From: Paludisphaera mucosa
GTDB taxonomy: Bacteria; Planctomycetota; Planctomycetia; Isosphaerales; Isosphaeraceae
Length of the DNA: 64,000 bases
Assembly (NCBI RefSeq): GCF_029589435.1
Contig: NZ_JARRAG010000001.1
Location: forward strand, 172,808-236,807
Direction of reading: 5' to 3'
Made by a program: the position numbers and the translations under genes. Within the stretch, counting starts at the first letter, position 1; the number at the start of each line of letters is the position of its first letter. The notes beneath the pieces are model-generated. The model was not told the origin of the DNA. It saw only the letters and a program-made list of their open reading frames with translations, and made no database searches. Positions 7,819 to 16,923 of the stretch are shown one piece after another.

Positions 7819-9225
7819 TCACCGGACCTTCGAGAAGTCGAACGCCTCGGGCTCCGGTTGTTCGGATCGCAGCGGGAGGTCGTCGCCGGCTTCGGCCTGA
7901 CGCTGGCGGAGCAGGGCGGTGAGGCGGGCGACCTCGCGGGCGTGGGCGGGGTCGGACGCGAGGTCGTGAAGCTCGGCGGGGTCGGCCTGGAGGTCGAAGA
8001 GCTGGAGCTTGTTGATGCGGGGGTAAACGATCAGTTTCCAGCGGTCGTCGCGGACGGCGCGCTGGAGGTGGCGGTAGGCGGTGAAGAGGTCGGGGCGACG
8101 GGTCGGCTCGCGGCCCTGGAAGACGGGGACGAGGCTGAGTCCCTCGCCGCCTTCGGGGCCGGCGACGCCCGCTAGCTCGCCGAGGGTGGGGAAGAGGTCG
8201 TGGAGGTAGGCGAACGCGTCAACCTTGCGGGCGGCCGGGACGCCGGGGCCGGCCAGGATCACCGGCGACCGCATCGAGTGCTCGTAGAGATTTTGCTTGC
8301 CGAAGAGGCCGTGGCTGCCGATCGCCAGCCCGTGGTCGCCGGCGTAGACGACGATCGTGTCCTCGATGCGGCCCGCATCCCTGAGCGCGTCGAGGATGCG
8401 GCCGACCTGGGCGTCGAGGTACTCGATCGAGGCGTAGTAGTCGGCCAGGTTCCGGCGGACGACCTGGGGCGTGCGCGGCCAGGGGGCGAGGCGCTCGTCG
8501 CGGACGAGCAGTTCGCCGTTGTCGAAGGGATGCTCGGGCAGGTAGTTGGCCGGCAGCGGGATGGCGCCGTCGCGGTACTTCGCGCGGTACTCGGCCGGCG
8601 CGGTGCGGGGGTCGTGCGGGAAGTTGAAGGCGACGTAGCAGAGGAACGGGGCGTCGCCGGCCTGGGCGCTGATGAACCGCGAGGCGGCGTCGGCGAACAG
8701 CTTGACCGAATGCTCCCCGCTGAGGCGTTTGTTGACGAACGTGCCGTCGGGCGCGAGGTCCTGGAGCGGGAGCATGTAGGGGTCGCCCATGCCGCCGAGG
8801 AAGATCGCCTCGGCCTTCTGGAACGACTTCACGAGCGAGGCCGGCCCGTTGTGCCACTTGCCGGTCGCGAACGTCGCATAGCCGGCGCGGCCGAAGGCGG
8901 CGGGCCACGTGTCCTGTCCCTGGAGCTGTTCCTGCACGCGGAAGAGGCCGCGGCCGCTCAGCAGCATCGCCCGCGAGGGCACGCAGACGGCCCCTTGCCT
9001 GGCGCCGTTGCAATAGGCCCGCGTGAGGGCCGTCCCGCTCCGCGTCAGGGCGTCGAGGTTCGGCGTGCGCAGGTTCGGATTGCCCAGCGCCGCGATCGTG
9101 TCGGCCCGCTGGTCGTCGCTGTAGAGGAAGAGGATGCTGGGCCGGCGTCCGGCCTCGCCGGCCGTCGCCTGGGCCGCCGCGAACATCGTCAGGAAGAGGG
9201 CGAGCGTGATGCGGGCGCGGATCAT
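7819..9225 (-). CDS. Secreted sulfatase (arylsulfatase/iduronate-sulfatase-like)
   Basis: 468 residues from ATG 9225. A signal peptide covers about residues 1-23 (ALFLTMFAAAQATAG). The alkaline-phosphatase-like fold follows: metal-binding SILFLYSDDQRAD (30-42), formylglycine motif C81-V-P-S-R85, GYATFATGKWHN, and VVYAGDHGLAIGSHG. Cys81 would be oxidised to formylglycine, the catalytic nucleophile that removes sulfate from carbohydrates. Planctomycetes carry many of these to degrade sulfated polysaccharides. No formylglycine-generating enzyme is in the window. The reading frame stays open well upstream over the glycosyltransferase, but the signal peptide fixes the start. No strong ribosome site is seen. 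Confidence 0.92.
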   Translation of the reverse strand: MIRARITLALFLTMFAAAQATAGEAGRRPSILFLYSDDQRADTIAALGNPNLRTPNLDALTRSGTALTRAYCNGARQGAVCVPSRAMLLSGRGLFRVQEQLQGQDTWPAAFGRAGYATFATGKWHNGPASLVKSFQKAEAIFLGGMGDPYMLPLQDLAPDGTFVNKRLSGEHSVKLFADAASRFISAQAGDAPFLCYVAFNFPHDPRTAPAEYRAKYRDGAIPLPANYLPEHPFDNGELLVRDERLAPWPRTPQVVRRNLADYYASIEYLDAQVGRILDALRDAGRIEDTIVVYAGDHGLAIGSHGLFGKQNLYEHSMRSPVILAGPGVPAARKVDAFAYLHDLFPTLGELAGVAGPEGGEGLSLVPVFQGREPTRRPDLFTAYRHLQRAVRDDRWKLIVYPRINKLQLFDLQADPAELHDLASDPAHAREVARLTALLRQRQAEAGDDLPLRSEQPEPEAFDFSKVR

Positions 9226-9296
9226 CGAGAGGTTCCAGGAGGTTCGTCGGACCGTTCCACGACGGCCCGCGAGTTTGGGCCTTCCGCCGCGATTTT

Positions 9297-10562
9297 TCAA
9301 CGACCCGCCGCGGCGAAGGCCGCGGCGACGAGGTCGGCCGCGCGGTTCAGGCCGTCGGCGGCCTCGATGCTCGCGCGCAGGGCCGAGGCCCGCTCGCGGT
9401 AGCCGGGGTCGTCCAGGACGGTGCGGACGGCTTCGCGAATCCGATCGGCCGAGGCGCGGGCGACGGGGACCGAGCGGCCGACGCCCGCGTGCTCGACCCG
9501 GACTCCGACGCCAGGCTGGTCGTTCGTCACCGGCAGGACGACCGTCGGAACGCCCTTCTCGAGCGATTCGAGCGTCGTGTTCAGCCCGCCGTGGCCGATG
9601 GTCAGGCGCGCTCGCCCGATCAGTTCGAGCTGGGGGGCGAAGCCGACGACGATCGGGTCGCCGGGAAGGCCCCCCAGCGCGGCCGGGTCGCTGCCGCCGC
9701 CGAGCGAGATCACGAGCTGCAGGTCCAGCCCCGCGCAGGCTTGGGCGATCATCAGGAAGACGGGGAGCCGCTGGTTCTGGAGCGTCCCCATCGAGACGTA
9801 CACCATGGGGCGGACGGGGTCGAGGCGATCCCAGGGGAAGTCCACGGCCGCCCGCGCCGCGGGGTCGGTCCAGGGCCCAGTGTAGTGGAAGGTCGGCGGC
9901 ACGCGTCGGCCCGGCAACTCCAGCGCTGCCGGGAGCTGCGTGATCTGGGCCAGCCGCGAGAAGGCCGCGTTCACCCCGCCGAGGAGGGGCATCCCCCACG
10001 CCCGCCGACGAGACTGGATCACCTTCGCGACCGGCCAGCCCATCGCCTGGGCGAGCACGTGCCCCGCCCGGTTCCGCAGCCGGGCCGCGAAGCCCTCGCG
10101 GTGGCGCCAGGGGAACTGGAAGGGCGGCGTCTCGGCGTCGACGTTGAGCGGCAGCGCGAGCGCGACGCTCACGAACGGCAGGCCCAGGCGCTCGGCGACC
10201 GTCCCGCCGGCCACCTGGGCCTGGTCGACGACGAGCGCCTCGACGCCCGCCGCGCGGATCGCGTCCGGGGCGTCGTCCAGGACCATCCTCGTGCTGCCGG
10301 CGACCTCGCGGATCGTGTAACGGAGGGCGGCCATCCCCTTGAGCCGGCCGAGCCGCGCGTCGATCTCCCGCATCGAGCCGGGCGGGTAGGACGTGCGGCC
10401 GATCTCGCGGTATTCCAGGCCCGCCTCGCGCACCCTCCGCTCGTAGTCCGGGAGCTGGAAGACGACGACCTCGTGCCCTTTCGACTGGAGCTTGCGACCC
10501 AGGGCCGCCATCGGATAGGCGTGTCCCGGCGATGGGAGGCTCAAAAGACCGATCCGCGCCAT
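9297..10562 (-). CDS. MGT/UGT-type glycosyltransferase (GT1 family)
   Basis: 421 residues. The N-terminal half starts with LLSLPSPGHAYPMAALGRKL, the GT1 acceptor-domain entry. The C-terminal half has the nucleotide-sugar motif IGHGGLNTTLESLEKGVPTVVLP (about residues 321-343), with GFAPQLELI just before. GT1 enzymes move a sugar from a UDP- or dTDP-sugar to a lipid or small molecule; the zeaxanthin glucosyltransferase-like and macrolide glycosyltransferase groups look closest. It follows the alpha/beta hydrolase by about 50 bases on the same strand. The sulfatase downstream is probably a separate unit. Confidence 0.88.
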   Translation of the reverse strand: MARIGLLSLPSPGHAYPMAALGRKLQSKGHEVVVFQLPDYERRVREAGLEYREIGRTSYPPGSMREIDARLGRLKGMAALRYTIREVAGSTRMVLDDAPDAIRAAGVEALVVDQAQVAGGTVAERLGLPFVSVALALPLNVDAETPPFQFPWRHREGFAARLRNRAGHVLAQAMGWPVAKVIQSRRRAWGMPLLGGVNAAFSRLAQITQLPAALELPGRRVPPTFHYTGPWTDPAARAAVDFPWDRLDPVRPMVYVSMGTLQNQRLPVFLMIAQACAGLDLQLVISLGGGSDPAALGGLPGDPIVVGFAPQLELIGRARLTIGHGGLNTTLESLEKGVPTVVLPVTNDQPGVGVRVEHAGVGRSVPVARASADRIREAVRTVLDDPGYRERASALRASIEAADGLNRAADLVAAAFAAAGR

Positions 10563-10614
10563 GGGCGACGCCTGCTTTCTCGCGAGAAGCCTTCAGGGCG
10601 GGGGCCGAGGCGGG

Positions 10615-11529
10615 TCAGATCGACCGGTCGACGAAGTCCAGAACTTCTTCCAGCAGCGGACGGCCGCCGACGCGGGCGACGTCGGCGTGCTTCGCGCCGG
10701 GGACTTCGAGGAACGGGGCGGGCGTGGGGAAGGCGTCGGCGAGGCGTCGGGCGAGGGCCGTCGGGATCAGGTCGTCGTCGCGGCCGTGGACGACGATCAC
10801 CGGCCGATCGAAGCGCGGGGCCATCTCCAGGGCCCGGGGGCGGGCCAGCGACGTGCCGGCGATCTTCCCGGCGCGACGGACGACGAGCCGCGAGAGCGCG
10901 GGGGCCATCGGCAGCTTCCGCTTGCGCATGAAGGTCGCCACCGACGCCTGCAGGTCGACCATCGGCGCCTCCAGCACCAGCGCGCGGACGCGGTCGTCCT
11001 CGACGGCGGCGCGGAGCGCGATCGCCGCGCCCATCGAGCGGCCCCAGACGACGGGGACGAAGGGCTCGCCGGGGGGGACGAGGCCGGCGAGGGCGTCGAG
11101 CCAGGCGTGCAGGTCGTCGGCCTCGCGGCCGCCGAAGCTGGAGTAGGGGCCCTGGCTGGCGCCGTAGCCCCGCAGGTCGATCGCCGCGACGCTCCAGCCG
11201 CGGGCGAGGATCGCCGGGCCGCGGTCGAGCAGCATCATGGCGGGGCCGTCGATGAACCCGTGGATCAGGATCATCACCCGGCCCGTCGGCCGCTCCGCGG
11301 GCACCCACCGCCCCGCCAGCTCCACGCCGTCGGCCGCGGTGACGCGGATCGTCTCGCCCGGCGACCACGCGCCGGCCCCGGGCGTCCCGGCGTCGCGCTT
11401 GGGATCGGGCGGGGGGTCGGAGATCCGCCGGGGCGTGACGAGCGCCCACGCGCCGAACTCCACGACCGCCAGCGCCAGGCCGGCCACGATCCCCGCGCCG
11501 ACACCCACGGTCGCGATCAACCACGTCAT
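10615..11529 (-). CDS. Membrane-anchored alpha/beta hydrolase
   Basis: 304 residues. The ATG at 11529 overlaps the comEC stop as ATGA, which decides the start. An N-terminal hydrophobic segment (residues 3-30) would anchor or export the protein. The hydrolase core shows ILIHGFIDGPA (oxyanion region), the nucleophile elbow GRSMGA, IVVHGRDDDLIP (acid) and the final His in AKHADVA. It resembles serine hydrolases of the lysophospholipase/dipeptidyl-peptidase type; the substrate is unknown. Translational coupling with comEC suggests co-expression but not a shared task. Confidence 0.87.
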   Translation of the reverse strand: MTWLIATVGVGAGIVAGLALAVVEFGAWALVTPRRISDPPPDPKRDAGTPGAGAWSPGETIRVTAADGVELAGRWVPAERPTGRVMILIHGFIDGPAMMLLDRGPAILARGWSVAAIDLRGYGASQGPYSSFGGREADDLHAWLDALAGLVPPGEPFVPVVWGRSMGAAIALRAAVEDDRVRALVLEAPMVDLQASVATFMRKRKLPMAPALSRLVVRRAGKIAGTSLARPRALEMAPRFDRPVIVVHGRDDDLIPTALARRLADAFPTPAPFLEVPGAKHADVARVGGRPLLEEVLDFVDRSI

Positions 11530-14147
11530 CCCGGCCGCCCCTCCCCGTCCCGCTCGTGTTCGAGGAATCCCCGCGCGACGATCCCCTCGGGCGACCATGT
11601 CAGGAGGATCGCGCCGGCCCGCCAGGTCCGTAAGAGAACGATATCCCCGGCCTCCAGGGGCGTCAACGCGTCGGCCGAGCCGGCGACGGGGGGCTTCTGG
11701 CTGACGGCGACGATCCGGGGCCGGGCCCAGGCGTAGAGCCGCGGCGGGTTGGCGGCCTTGCCGCCGTGGTGGGGGGCGAGCAGGACGTCGATCGGCCGCT
11801 CGGGCTCGGGCTTCGAGAGCAGCTCCGCCAGGCCGAGCTGCTCCAGGTCGCCGGTGAGCAGGAGACGTCGGCCCGCGTGGGAGACGTCGAGCACCAGGCT
11901 GCGGGCGTTGTCGGGCGCGTCGGCGGCCCAGCCGGCCGGGGGGTGGACGGCCTCGAACCGCGTCGAGCCCTCGTTCCAGGCCGTCGGCGCGGCCAGCGTT
12001 CGCACCGGGACGCCGCGGCGGTGGAGGTCCTGCATCAGAAACGTCGCGGCCGGGTTGTCGCGGCCGACGAAGCCGGGGGCGACGACGACCTCGCCGACGG
12101 CGAAGCGGTCGAGGACGTCGGGGAGGCCGTTGAAATGGTCCTGGTCGGCGTGGCTCAGGAACACGGCGTCGAGCCGCGAGACGCCCCGCGACCAGAGCGC
12201 CGGCGCGACGATCCGCCGGCCCACGCCGGGGTCGTCCATCCGGCCGCAATCATACAGGAACGTCTTCCCCTCGGGCGTCTGCACGACGACCGCCAGGCCG
12301 TGGCCGACGGCCAGCACGTCGGCCTCCAGCGTCGCCGGCCGCCGCCCCAGGCCGGCGAGCATCCAGCCCGGGACGCACCATGCGAAGGCCAGAAGCCAGG
12401 CGAGCCGACGGCCCCGCCGCAGGCCCGGCGACGGCTCGTCCCGGTGCGGGCCGGCGTTCGTCAGGTAGACGGCGAGGGCGAGCAGGGCGTAGAACGCCAG
12501 GACCGAAACCGCCGGCGGCCCGGGCGTGTACCACGACCCCCACGGCAGCGCCGCGCCCCATCGCACGACGATTTCCGAAAGGTGGAGCGTCCGACCGACT
12601 ACCAGCCCCGCCAGCCAGGCCAGGGGCGTGGCGCCGACCGCCGCCAGCAGCAGCTTGATCGCGCCCGCCAGCAGCGCGATCGAGGTCAGCGGGATCAGCG
12701 GCACGTTCAGCAGGACGCCGACCGGCGAGAAGAGGTGGAACTGCAGGGCCGACAACGGCGCCGCCACCGCCCAGACGACCGCCGACGCCGTCGCGAGCTG
12801 CGCGGCGTGATAGGCCAGCCAGTCGCTCGTCCGGTGCAAGATCGACCGGTTCCACGACTCCAGCTCGTCGAGCGGGTCGGGAGGGCCGACGACGCGGGCG
12901 TGCACCTCCGCGCCGAACGCGACCGCGGCGGGGAGCAGCCAGAAGAGGGCGGCGACGGCCAGGAACGAGAGCTGGCAGCCGACGTCGAACAGGAAGGCCG
13001 GGTTGACCAGGATCGTCAGCGTCCCGGCGAGCGCCATCGCGTCGGCCGGCCGCCACTGCCGGCTCGCCGCGAGCGCGGCGCAGAAGGCGACGGTCATGAC
13101 CATCGACCGCGTGACCGACGGCGAGCCGCCGACGAGCCCGGCGTAGCCCACGGCGGCGGCCGCCACCAGGGTGTAACGCAGCCGGCGGGGCACGCCGACG
13201 ACCACCAAACCCAGGCCGATCGCCCAGGCGACCATCTGGAGCTGCAGGCCCGAGACGGCGAGCAGGTGGGTGGTGCCGGTCCTGGCGAAGGCGTCGTCGA
13301 TCTCGGGGTCGATCTCGTCGCGACGCCCCAGCACCAGTGCCGAGGCCAGCGGCGCGGCGCGGGGGTCGAGGCCGTCGATCAGGCGGTCGCGGCTCCAGGC
13401 CCGGATCGCGCCGAGCCAGCCGACGCGCCACGATCGGCCTCGTTCGGGGTCGGGCATCACGCCCGAGGGCTCGTCGACGCCCATCGTCAGGCGGATCCCC
13501 TGGGCTTGCAGGTGCGCGCGGCGGTCGAACTCGCCGGGGTTGAGCGGCCCGGCCGCCCGCGCCAGCCGGCCGGCGACCTGGACGGGCTGGCCGGCGACGA
13601 GGTCGGAGCGGTCGCCCTGGACCGAGACGTCGGCCCGGCCGGACCGGGGCAGGAAGGTCGCGCCGTCGCAGATCTCGGTGATCCGGAGCGTGAAGCGGGT
13701 CCGGGTCCGCGGGTCGTCGCCCGGGCCCCGGCCTTCCCGGGTGCTGCGGCCGACGACCTCCTCGACGTAGCCCCGGACCCAGGCGGGCCGGGGCGTCTCG
13801 CCGACCGCCGCGGCGAGGTCGTCGGCCGCCGCGTCGGTCCAGCGCAGGTGGTGATAGGCCCCGCCGGCCGCCGCGAGCGCCGCCGCCAGGGCCAGGCTCG
13901 AAAGCCGGGGCCGCCGGAAGGCCAGCAGCGAGGCCGCCGCGAAGCCGAGCAGCCCGCCCGCCCAGGCGGTCGCGCCCCAGGGCTCGAAGCGGCGGTCGAC
14001 GACCACGCCGACGGCCAGCGCGACGAACACCGGGGCCAGCGGCACGACCGGCCACGACGGCGACCGATCCGGCCACGCGCGGGCCGACGGCCGCGGTCCG
14101 GCTATTTCCCGAAGGTCAGGTAGATTTCCATGCTGCTGATCAGCCAC
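11526..14147 (-). CDS. comEC: ComEC/Rec2 family DNA-uptake channel protein
   Basis: 873 residues from GTG 14147, with AAGGA six bases upstream; the next in-frame start is GTG 14045. Three parts in the usual order: an N-terminal DUF4131-type region with membrane helices and an OB-like segment (about 35-235), the multi-helix Competence domain (about 240-560, with ARTGTTHLLAVSGLQ), and a C-terminal metallo-beta-lactamase-like domain containing HADQDHFNG and APHHGG. ComEC moves single-stranded DNA across the inner membrane in transformation. The 5' end overlaps the SnoaL-like gene by 46 bases, and the 3' end overlaps the alpha/beta hydrolase by four. Full length for the family. Confidence 0.93.
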   Translation of the reverse strand: MADQQHGNLPDLREIAGPRPSARAWPDRSPSWPVVPLAPVFVALAVGVVVDRRFEPWGATAWAGGLLGFAAASLLAFRRPRLSSLALAAALAAAGGAYHHLRWTDAAADDLAAAVGETPRPAWVRGYVEEVVGRSTREGRGPGDDPRTRTRFTLRITEICDGATFLPRSGRADVSVQGDRSDLVAGQPVQVAGRLARAAGPLNPGEFDRRAHLQAQGIRLTMGVDEPSGVMPDPERGRSWRVGWLGAIRAWSRDRLIDGLDPRAAPLASALVLGRRDEIDPEIDDAFARTGTTHLLAVSGLQLQMVAWAIGLGLVVVGVPRRLRYTLVAAAAVGYAGLVGGSPSVTRSMVMTVAFCAALAASRQWRPADAMALAGTLTILVNPAFLFDVGCQLSFLAVAALFWLLPAAVAFGAEVHARVVGPPDPLDELESWNRSILHRTSDWLAYHAAQLATASAVVWAVAAPLSALQFHLFSPVGVLLNVPLIPLTSIALLAGAIKLLLAAVGATPLAWLAGLVVGRTLHLSEIVVRWGAALPWGSWYTPGPPAVSVLAFYALLALAVYLTNAGPHRDEPSPGLRRGRRLAWLLAFAWCVPGWMLAGLGRRPATLEADVLAVGHGLAVVVQTPEGKTFLYDCGRMDDPGVGRRIVAPALWSRGVSRLDAVFLSHADQDHFNGLPDVLDRFAVGEVVVAPGFVGRDNPAATFLMQDLHRRGVPVRTLAAPTAWNEGSTRFEAVHPPAGWAADAPDNARSLVLDVSHAGRRLLLTGDLEQLGLAELLSKPEPERPIDVLLAPHHGGKAANPPRLYAWARPRIVAVSQKPPVAGSADALTPLEAGDIVLLRTWRAGAILLTWSPEGIVARGFLEHERDGEGRPG

Positions 14148-14590
14148 TTCCCGTCCTTCTCGCGGCGGACCTGATGGAACGGGACCTTGACCGAGTCGGG
14201 CTTGAGCGAGTCGGTGTCGAACGTCCCGTCGATGGTCAGCACGTCGGGGCTCATCAGCCGGGCGCGGTCGACCAGGTTGCGGGCCTTGATCGTCTCGGGG
14301 TTCTTGAAGAGCTTGGCGTACGCCTCCTCGATGCGGGGGCGGCCTTCGATGACCTCGCGGACGAGCTTGCCGTCCTCTTTCTTATAGGTCGTGAGGACGG
14401 CGGCGTCGTCGTAGGTGGCCGCCATCGCGTGGGCGTTGAACGTGTCGAAGATCGCCGCGCCTTCGGCGGTGACCTTCTCGGCGATCTTGCGGGCCGACGC
14501 GTCGGGTTCCTCGGCCATTGCGGCGATGGGCGCGAGGGCCAGGGCGGCGAGGGCGGGGGCGACGCCGGGGGAGAGCCAGCGGTTCATCAT
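14102..14590 (-). CDS. Secreted SnoaL/SgcJ-like (NTF2-fold) protein
   Basis: 162 residues from ATG 14590, with GGAG five bases upstream. A signal peptide (residues 1-24, ending AAMAEE) precedes an NTF2-like domain: AEGAAIFDTFNAHAMAATYDDAAVLTTY, then the C-terminal strand KDGKWLISSMEIYLTFGK. This matches the SgcJ/EcaC or DUF4440-like group, usually about 130 residues, often of unknown ligand. It is first in the leftward run before comEC, which it overlaps. Confidence 0.82.
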   Translation of the reverse strand: MMNRWLSPGVAPALAALALAPIAAMAEEPDASARKIAEKVTAEGAAIFDTFNAHAMAATYDDAAVLTTYKKEDGKLVREVIEGRPRIEEAYAKLFKNPETIKARNLVDRARLMSPDVLTIDGTFDTDSLKPDSVKVPFHQVRREKDGKWLISSMEIYLTFGK

Positions 14591-15015
14591 GACGGCTCCA
14601 ACTTGGGGAGAGGAGGCCCGGTTTCGAAACGCATCCTTCATTGGACCCCGGCCGTCTCGCCCACGCAACCCCGACGACCGACGCAACGGCATGGAAATCG
14701 CTTATATGAATCCTAAGGTATTCCGATTCCGGGTCCTTGTAGGCGTCGATCCAGAATGATAGGGTGAGATCGACTCTTCTCTTCTTCCGAAATTCAAGAC
14801 GATCCATCGCGTGCTCATTTCAGGCCTTCCCCAAGGGCCCTGCGTTCGTCGTCCGCGCCTCGCGGATTTTCGCGCGCCGGTCCCGTGAAGGAAGGCCCGA
14901 TCCCCTCGCCGGGGGAGGACGCGTCCCGGGGCGATCCCGCCCCTGCGGGGAACGGTCCTGAAGGGAATCGTCCGGCCGTCGCTTCGCCTATTCTCACATC
15001 CGAGGGACGCATTTC
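14591..15015. other. Intergenic region between divergent genes
   Basis: 425 bases with no supportable gene. The stretch 14690-14790 is AT-richer and probably carries promoters for the SnoaL-like gene (leftward). From 14890 to 14965 there are short GC hairpins (CCCCTCGCCGGGGG, CCCCTGCGGGG) that look like a degraded version of the palindromic element at 6.6, 24.4 and 30.4 kb. Confidence 0.4.
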
Positions 15016-16404
15016 ATGGGGACTCGACGTCCGTCCGTGGCCGTTCGCTTCGCGCGCTCGGCGGCATTCATCGTGGGCTGCACGACGACGCTGGCCGCCG
15101 TCGCCCAGCCGCCCGCCGCCGCCCCGGCCGTCGCGCCCGCGCCGACGTACCGCAAGGACGTCCGCGCGATCCTCCAGGCGCGGTGCGTGAACTGCCATCG
15201 CAAGGACAACGTCGCCCCGTTCGCGCTCGAGACCTATGAGCAGGCCCGCAAGCGGGCCCACGACCTGGCGGCCGTCGCCGAGGCGCGCACGATGCCGCCG
15301 TGGAAGGCGAACCCCCGCTTCGGGCCGCCGCTCAAGCACGACCCCACGCTGAGCGAGGCCGAGATCGAGACCCTCCGGCTCTGGGCCGACGCCGACTCGC
15401 CCGAGGGCGAGGGGGCCGACGAGACGGCGGCCGCGCCCGCCCCGACGCAGGGGGCCTGGTCGCTGGGCGAGCCCGACGTCGTCCTGGAGATGCTCGAAGA
15501 GTTCGTCGTCCCGGCGAGCGGATCCGACCTCTACCGCTGCTTCGTGATCCCCTCGCGGTTGTCGCACGACGTCTACATCTCGGCCGTCGAGTACCAGCCC
15601 GGCAACCGCCGCGTCGTCCACCACCTGATGGCCTTCATCGACCTGCAGGGCAACGGCCGCGAGCGCGACAAGGCCGAGGAAGGGCCGGGCTACACGTCGT
15701 ACTCCGGCGCGGGGGTCCCGATCGACGGCGACCTCGGGGGCTTCGCCGCCGGCAACCAGGTCGTGCACCTCCCCGAGGGCGTCGGCCGACTCGTGCCCCG
15801 CGGGTCGGACGTGATCCTGCAGGTCCACTACCATCCCACCGGCAAGCGCGAGGTCGACCGCACGCGGATCGGCCTGCACCTCTGCCGCAAGCCGGTCGAG
15901 CAGTCGATCCATTGGGCCAACGCCACCAACGACAAGCTCCGTCTCCCCGCCGGCGACCCGAACGTCGAGGTCAAGGCGGCGTGGCACGTCCCGATCGACG
16001 TCGAGGCGCTCGGCGTCACCCCCCACATGCACCAGCTCGGCCGCGACTTCCGGATGACCGCGACCCTCCCCGACGGCACGGTCCGCGAGCTGATCGACGT
16101 CCCCCACTGGGACCCCGCCTGGCAGAGCACGTACTACTTCCAGGACCGGATCCCGCTCCCCAAGGGCTCCACGGTCCAGGTCGTCGCCCACTTCGACAAC
16201 TCGGCGCACCCGCTCAACCCCAACAGCCCGCCGAAGGTCATCACCTGGGGGCCGGCCGCCTCCGACGAGATGCTGGTCGGCTACATCGGGGTCGTCAAGA
16301 AGGGACAGGACCTCACGCGGTCCGGCGAGAAGGACGACCTCTTCCAGATCCTCGCCCGGCAGTACGTCCGCAAGTTCAACCGCGAGCGCTACGCGCGTCG
16401 TTGA
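15016..16404 (+). CDS. Secreted haem c plus copper type II monooxygenase-like protein
   Basis: 462 residues from ATG 15016. A signal peptide covers about residues 1-30. A cytochrome c-type domain follows with C57-V-N-C-H61 and TMPPW (92-96), the planctomycete haem-binding pattern. The C-terminal two-thirds resembles peptidylglycine alpha-hydroxylating monooxygenase: His-His at 202-203 (VVHHLMAF), HYH at 271-273 and HMH at 337-339 are candidate copper ligands. Such fusions are seen in planctomycete genomes; the reaction is unproven, plausibly oxidation using electrons passed through the haem. Acts outside the cytoplasmic membrane. Monocistronic by context. Confidence 0.85.
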   Translation: MGTRRPSVAVRFARSAAFIVGCTTTLAAVAQPPAAAPAVAPAPTYRKDVRAILQARCVNCHRKDNVAPFALETYEQARKRAHDLAAVAEARTMPPWKANPRFGPPLKHDPTLSEAEIETLRLWADADSPEGEGADETAAAPAPTQGAWSLGEPDVVLEMLEEFVVPASGSDLYRCFVIPSRLSHDVYISAVEYQPGNRRVVHHLMAFIDLQGNGRERDKAEEGPGYTSYSGAGVPIDGDLGGFAAGNQVVHLPEGVGRLVPRGSDVILQVHYHPTGKREVDRTRIGLHLCRKPVEQSIHWANATNDKLRLPAGDPNVEVKAAWHVPIDVEALGVTPHMHQLGRDFRMTATLPDGTVRELIDVPHWDPAWQSTYYFQDRIPLPKGSTVQVVAHFDNSAHPLNPNSPPKVITWGPAASDEMLVGYIGVVKKGQDLTRSGEKDDLFQILARQYVRKFNRERYARR

Positions 16405-16417
16405 GGCTTCCGGCGCG

Positions 16418-16442
16418 GCGCGTGTTTCGATTTTTCACGCGC
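16418..16442 (+). terminator. Possible transcription terminator
   Basis: GCGCGTG (16418-16424) and CACGCGC (16436-16442) form a perfect 7-base stem around an 11-base T-rich loop, 14 bases after the monooxygenase-like stop. The following bases are not a clean T tract, so this may be a weak terminator or only a hairpin. Confidence 0.35.
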
Positions 16443-16546
16443 ATGTTCTTGAAAACCACACGCACGGCCGCGAAAATAGTGCGATTGAGGGCGATCGCCT
16501 CCGGTCGCCGTCGGTGTTTGGTCTTTCCCGCGAGACGCCAACCATC

Positions 16547-16915
16547 ATGATGAAGCGAACCCTTTCGCTGGCCGCCTTCGCCCTCCTGGGCGCGGCCTTC
16601 GCCCCCTCCGCCTCGGCCCAGTCGGGCGACCTGGCCGAATCGGTCGCGAAGGAGGGCAAGGCCCAGGTCTCCCAGCAGCAGCAATACTCCTCCGCCCGGC
16701 GGAGCGGCCACATGTCCACGCCGCGGTCGAGCCTGAACTACGGCGGCGCCGACGGCACGGGCCGGTTCGACATGTCGGGCCATTCGGTCTCGGGCTACTT
16801 CACCGTCCGCGACCGTTCGGGGACGAACTTCTCGAGCCGCTTCGATCCGGGCCGTCGCCGGCTCCCGAGGTCGACGTATTACTCCCGCGCCGCCAGGTCG
16901 CCCGCCCGGCCCTGA
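16547..16915 (+). CDS. Small secreted protein of unknown function
   Basis: 122 residues from ATG 16547 (MMKRTLSLAAF). A clear signal peptide ends at about SASA-Q25. The mature part is hydrophilic, rich in Ser, Arg, Gly and Tyr (SSARRSGHM, RRLPRSTYYSRAARS) and strongly basic at its C-terminus. No domain is recognised. No good ribosome site is seen. It is separated by 142 bases from the monooxygenase-like gene and converges on the DUF1648 gene with only eight bases between stops. Confidence 0.6.
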   Translation: MMKRTLSLAAFALLGAAFAPSASAQSGDLAESVAKEGKAQVSQQQQYSSARRSGHMSTPRSSLNYGGADGTGRFDMSGHSVSGYFTVRDRSGTNFSSRFDPGRRRLPRSTYYSRAARSPARP

Positions 16916-16923
16916 CGGCCGGG

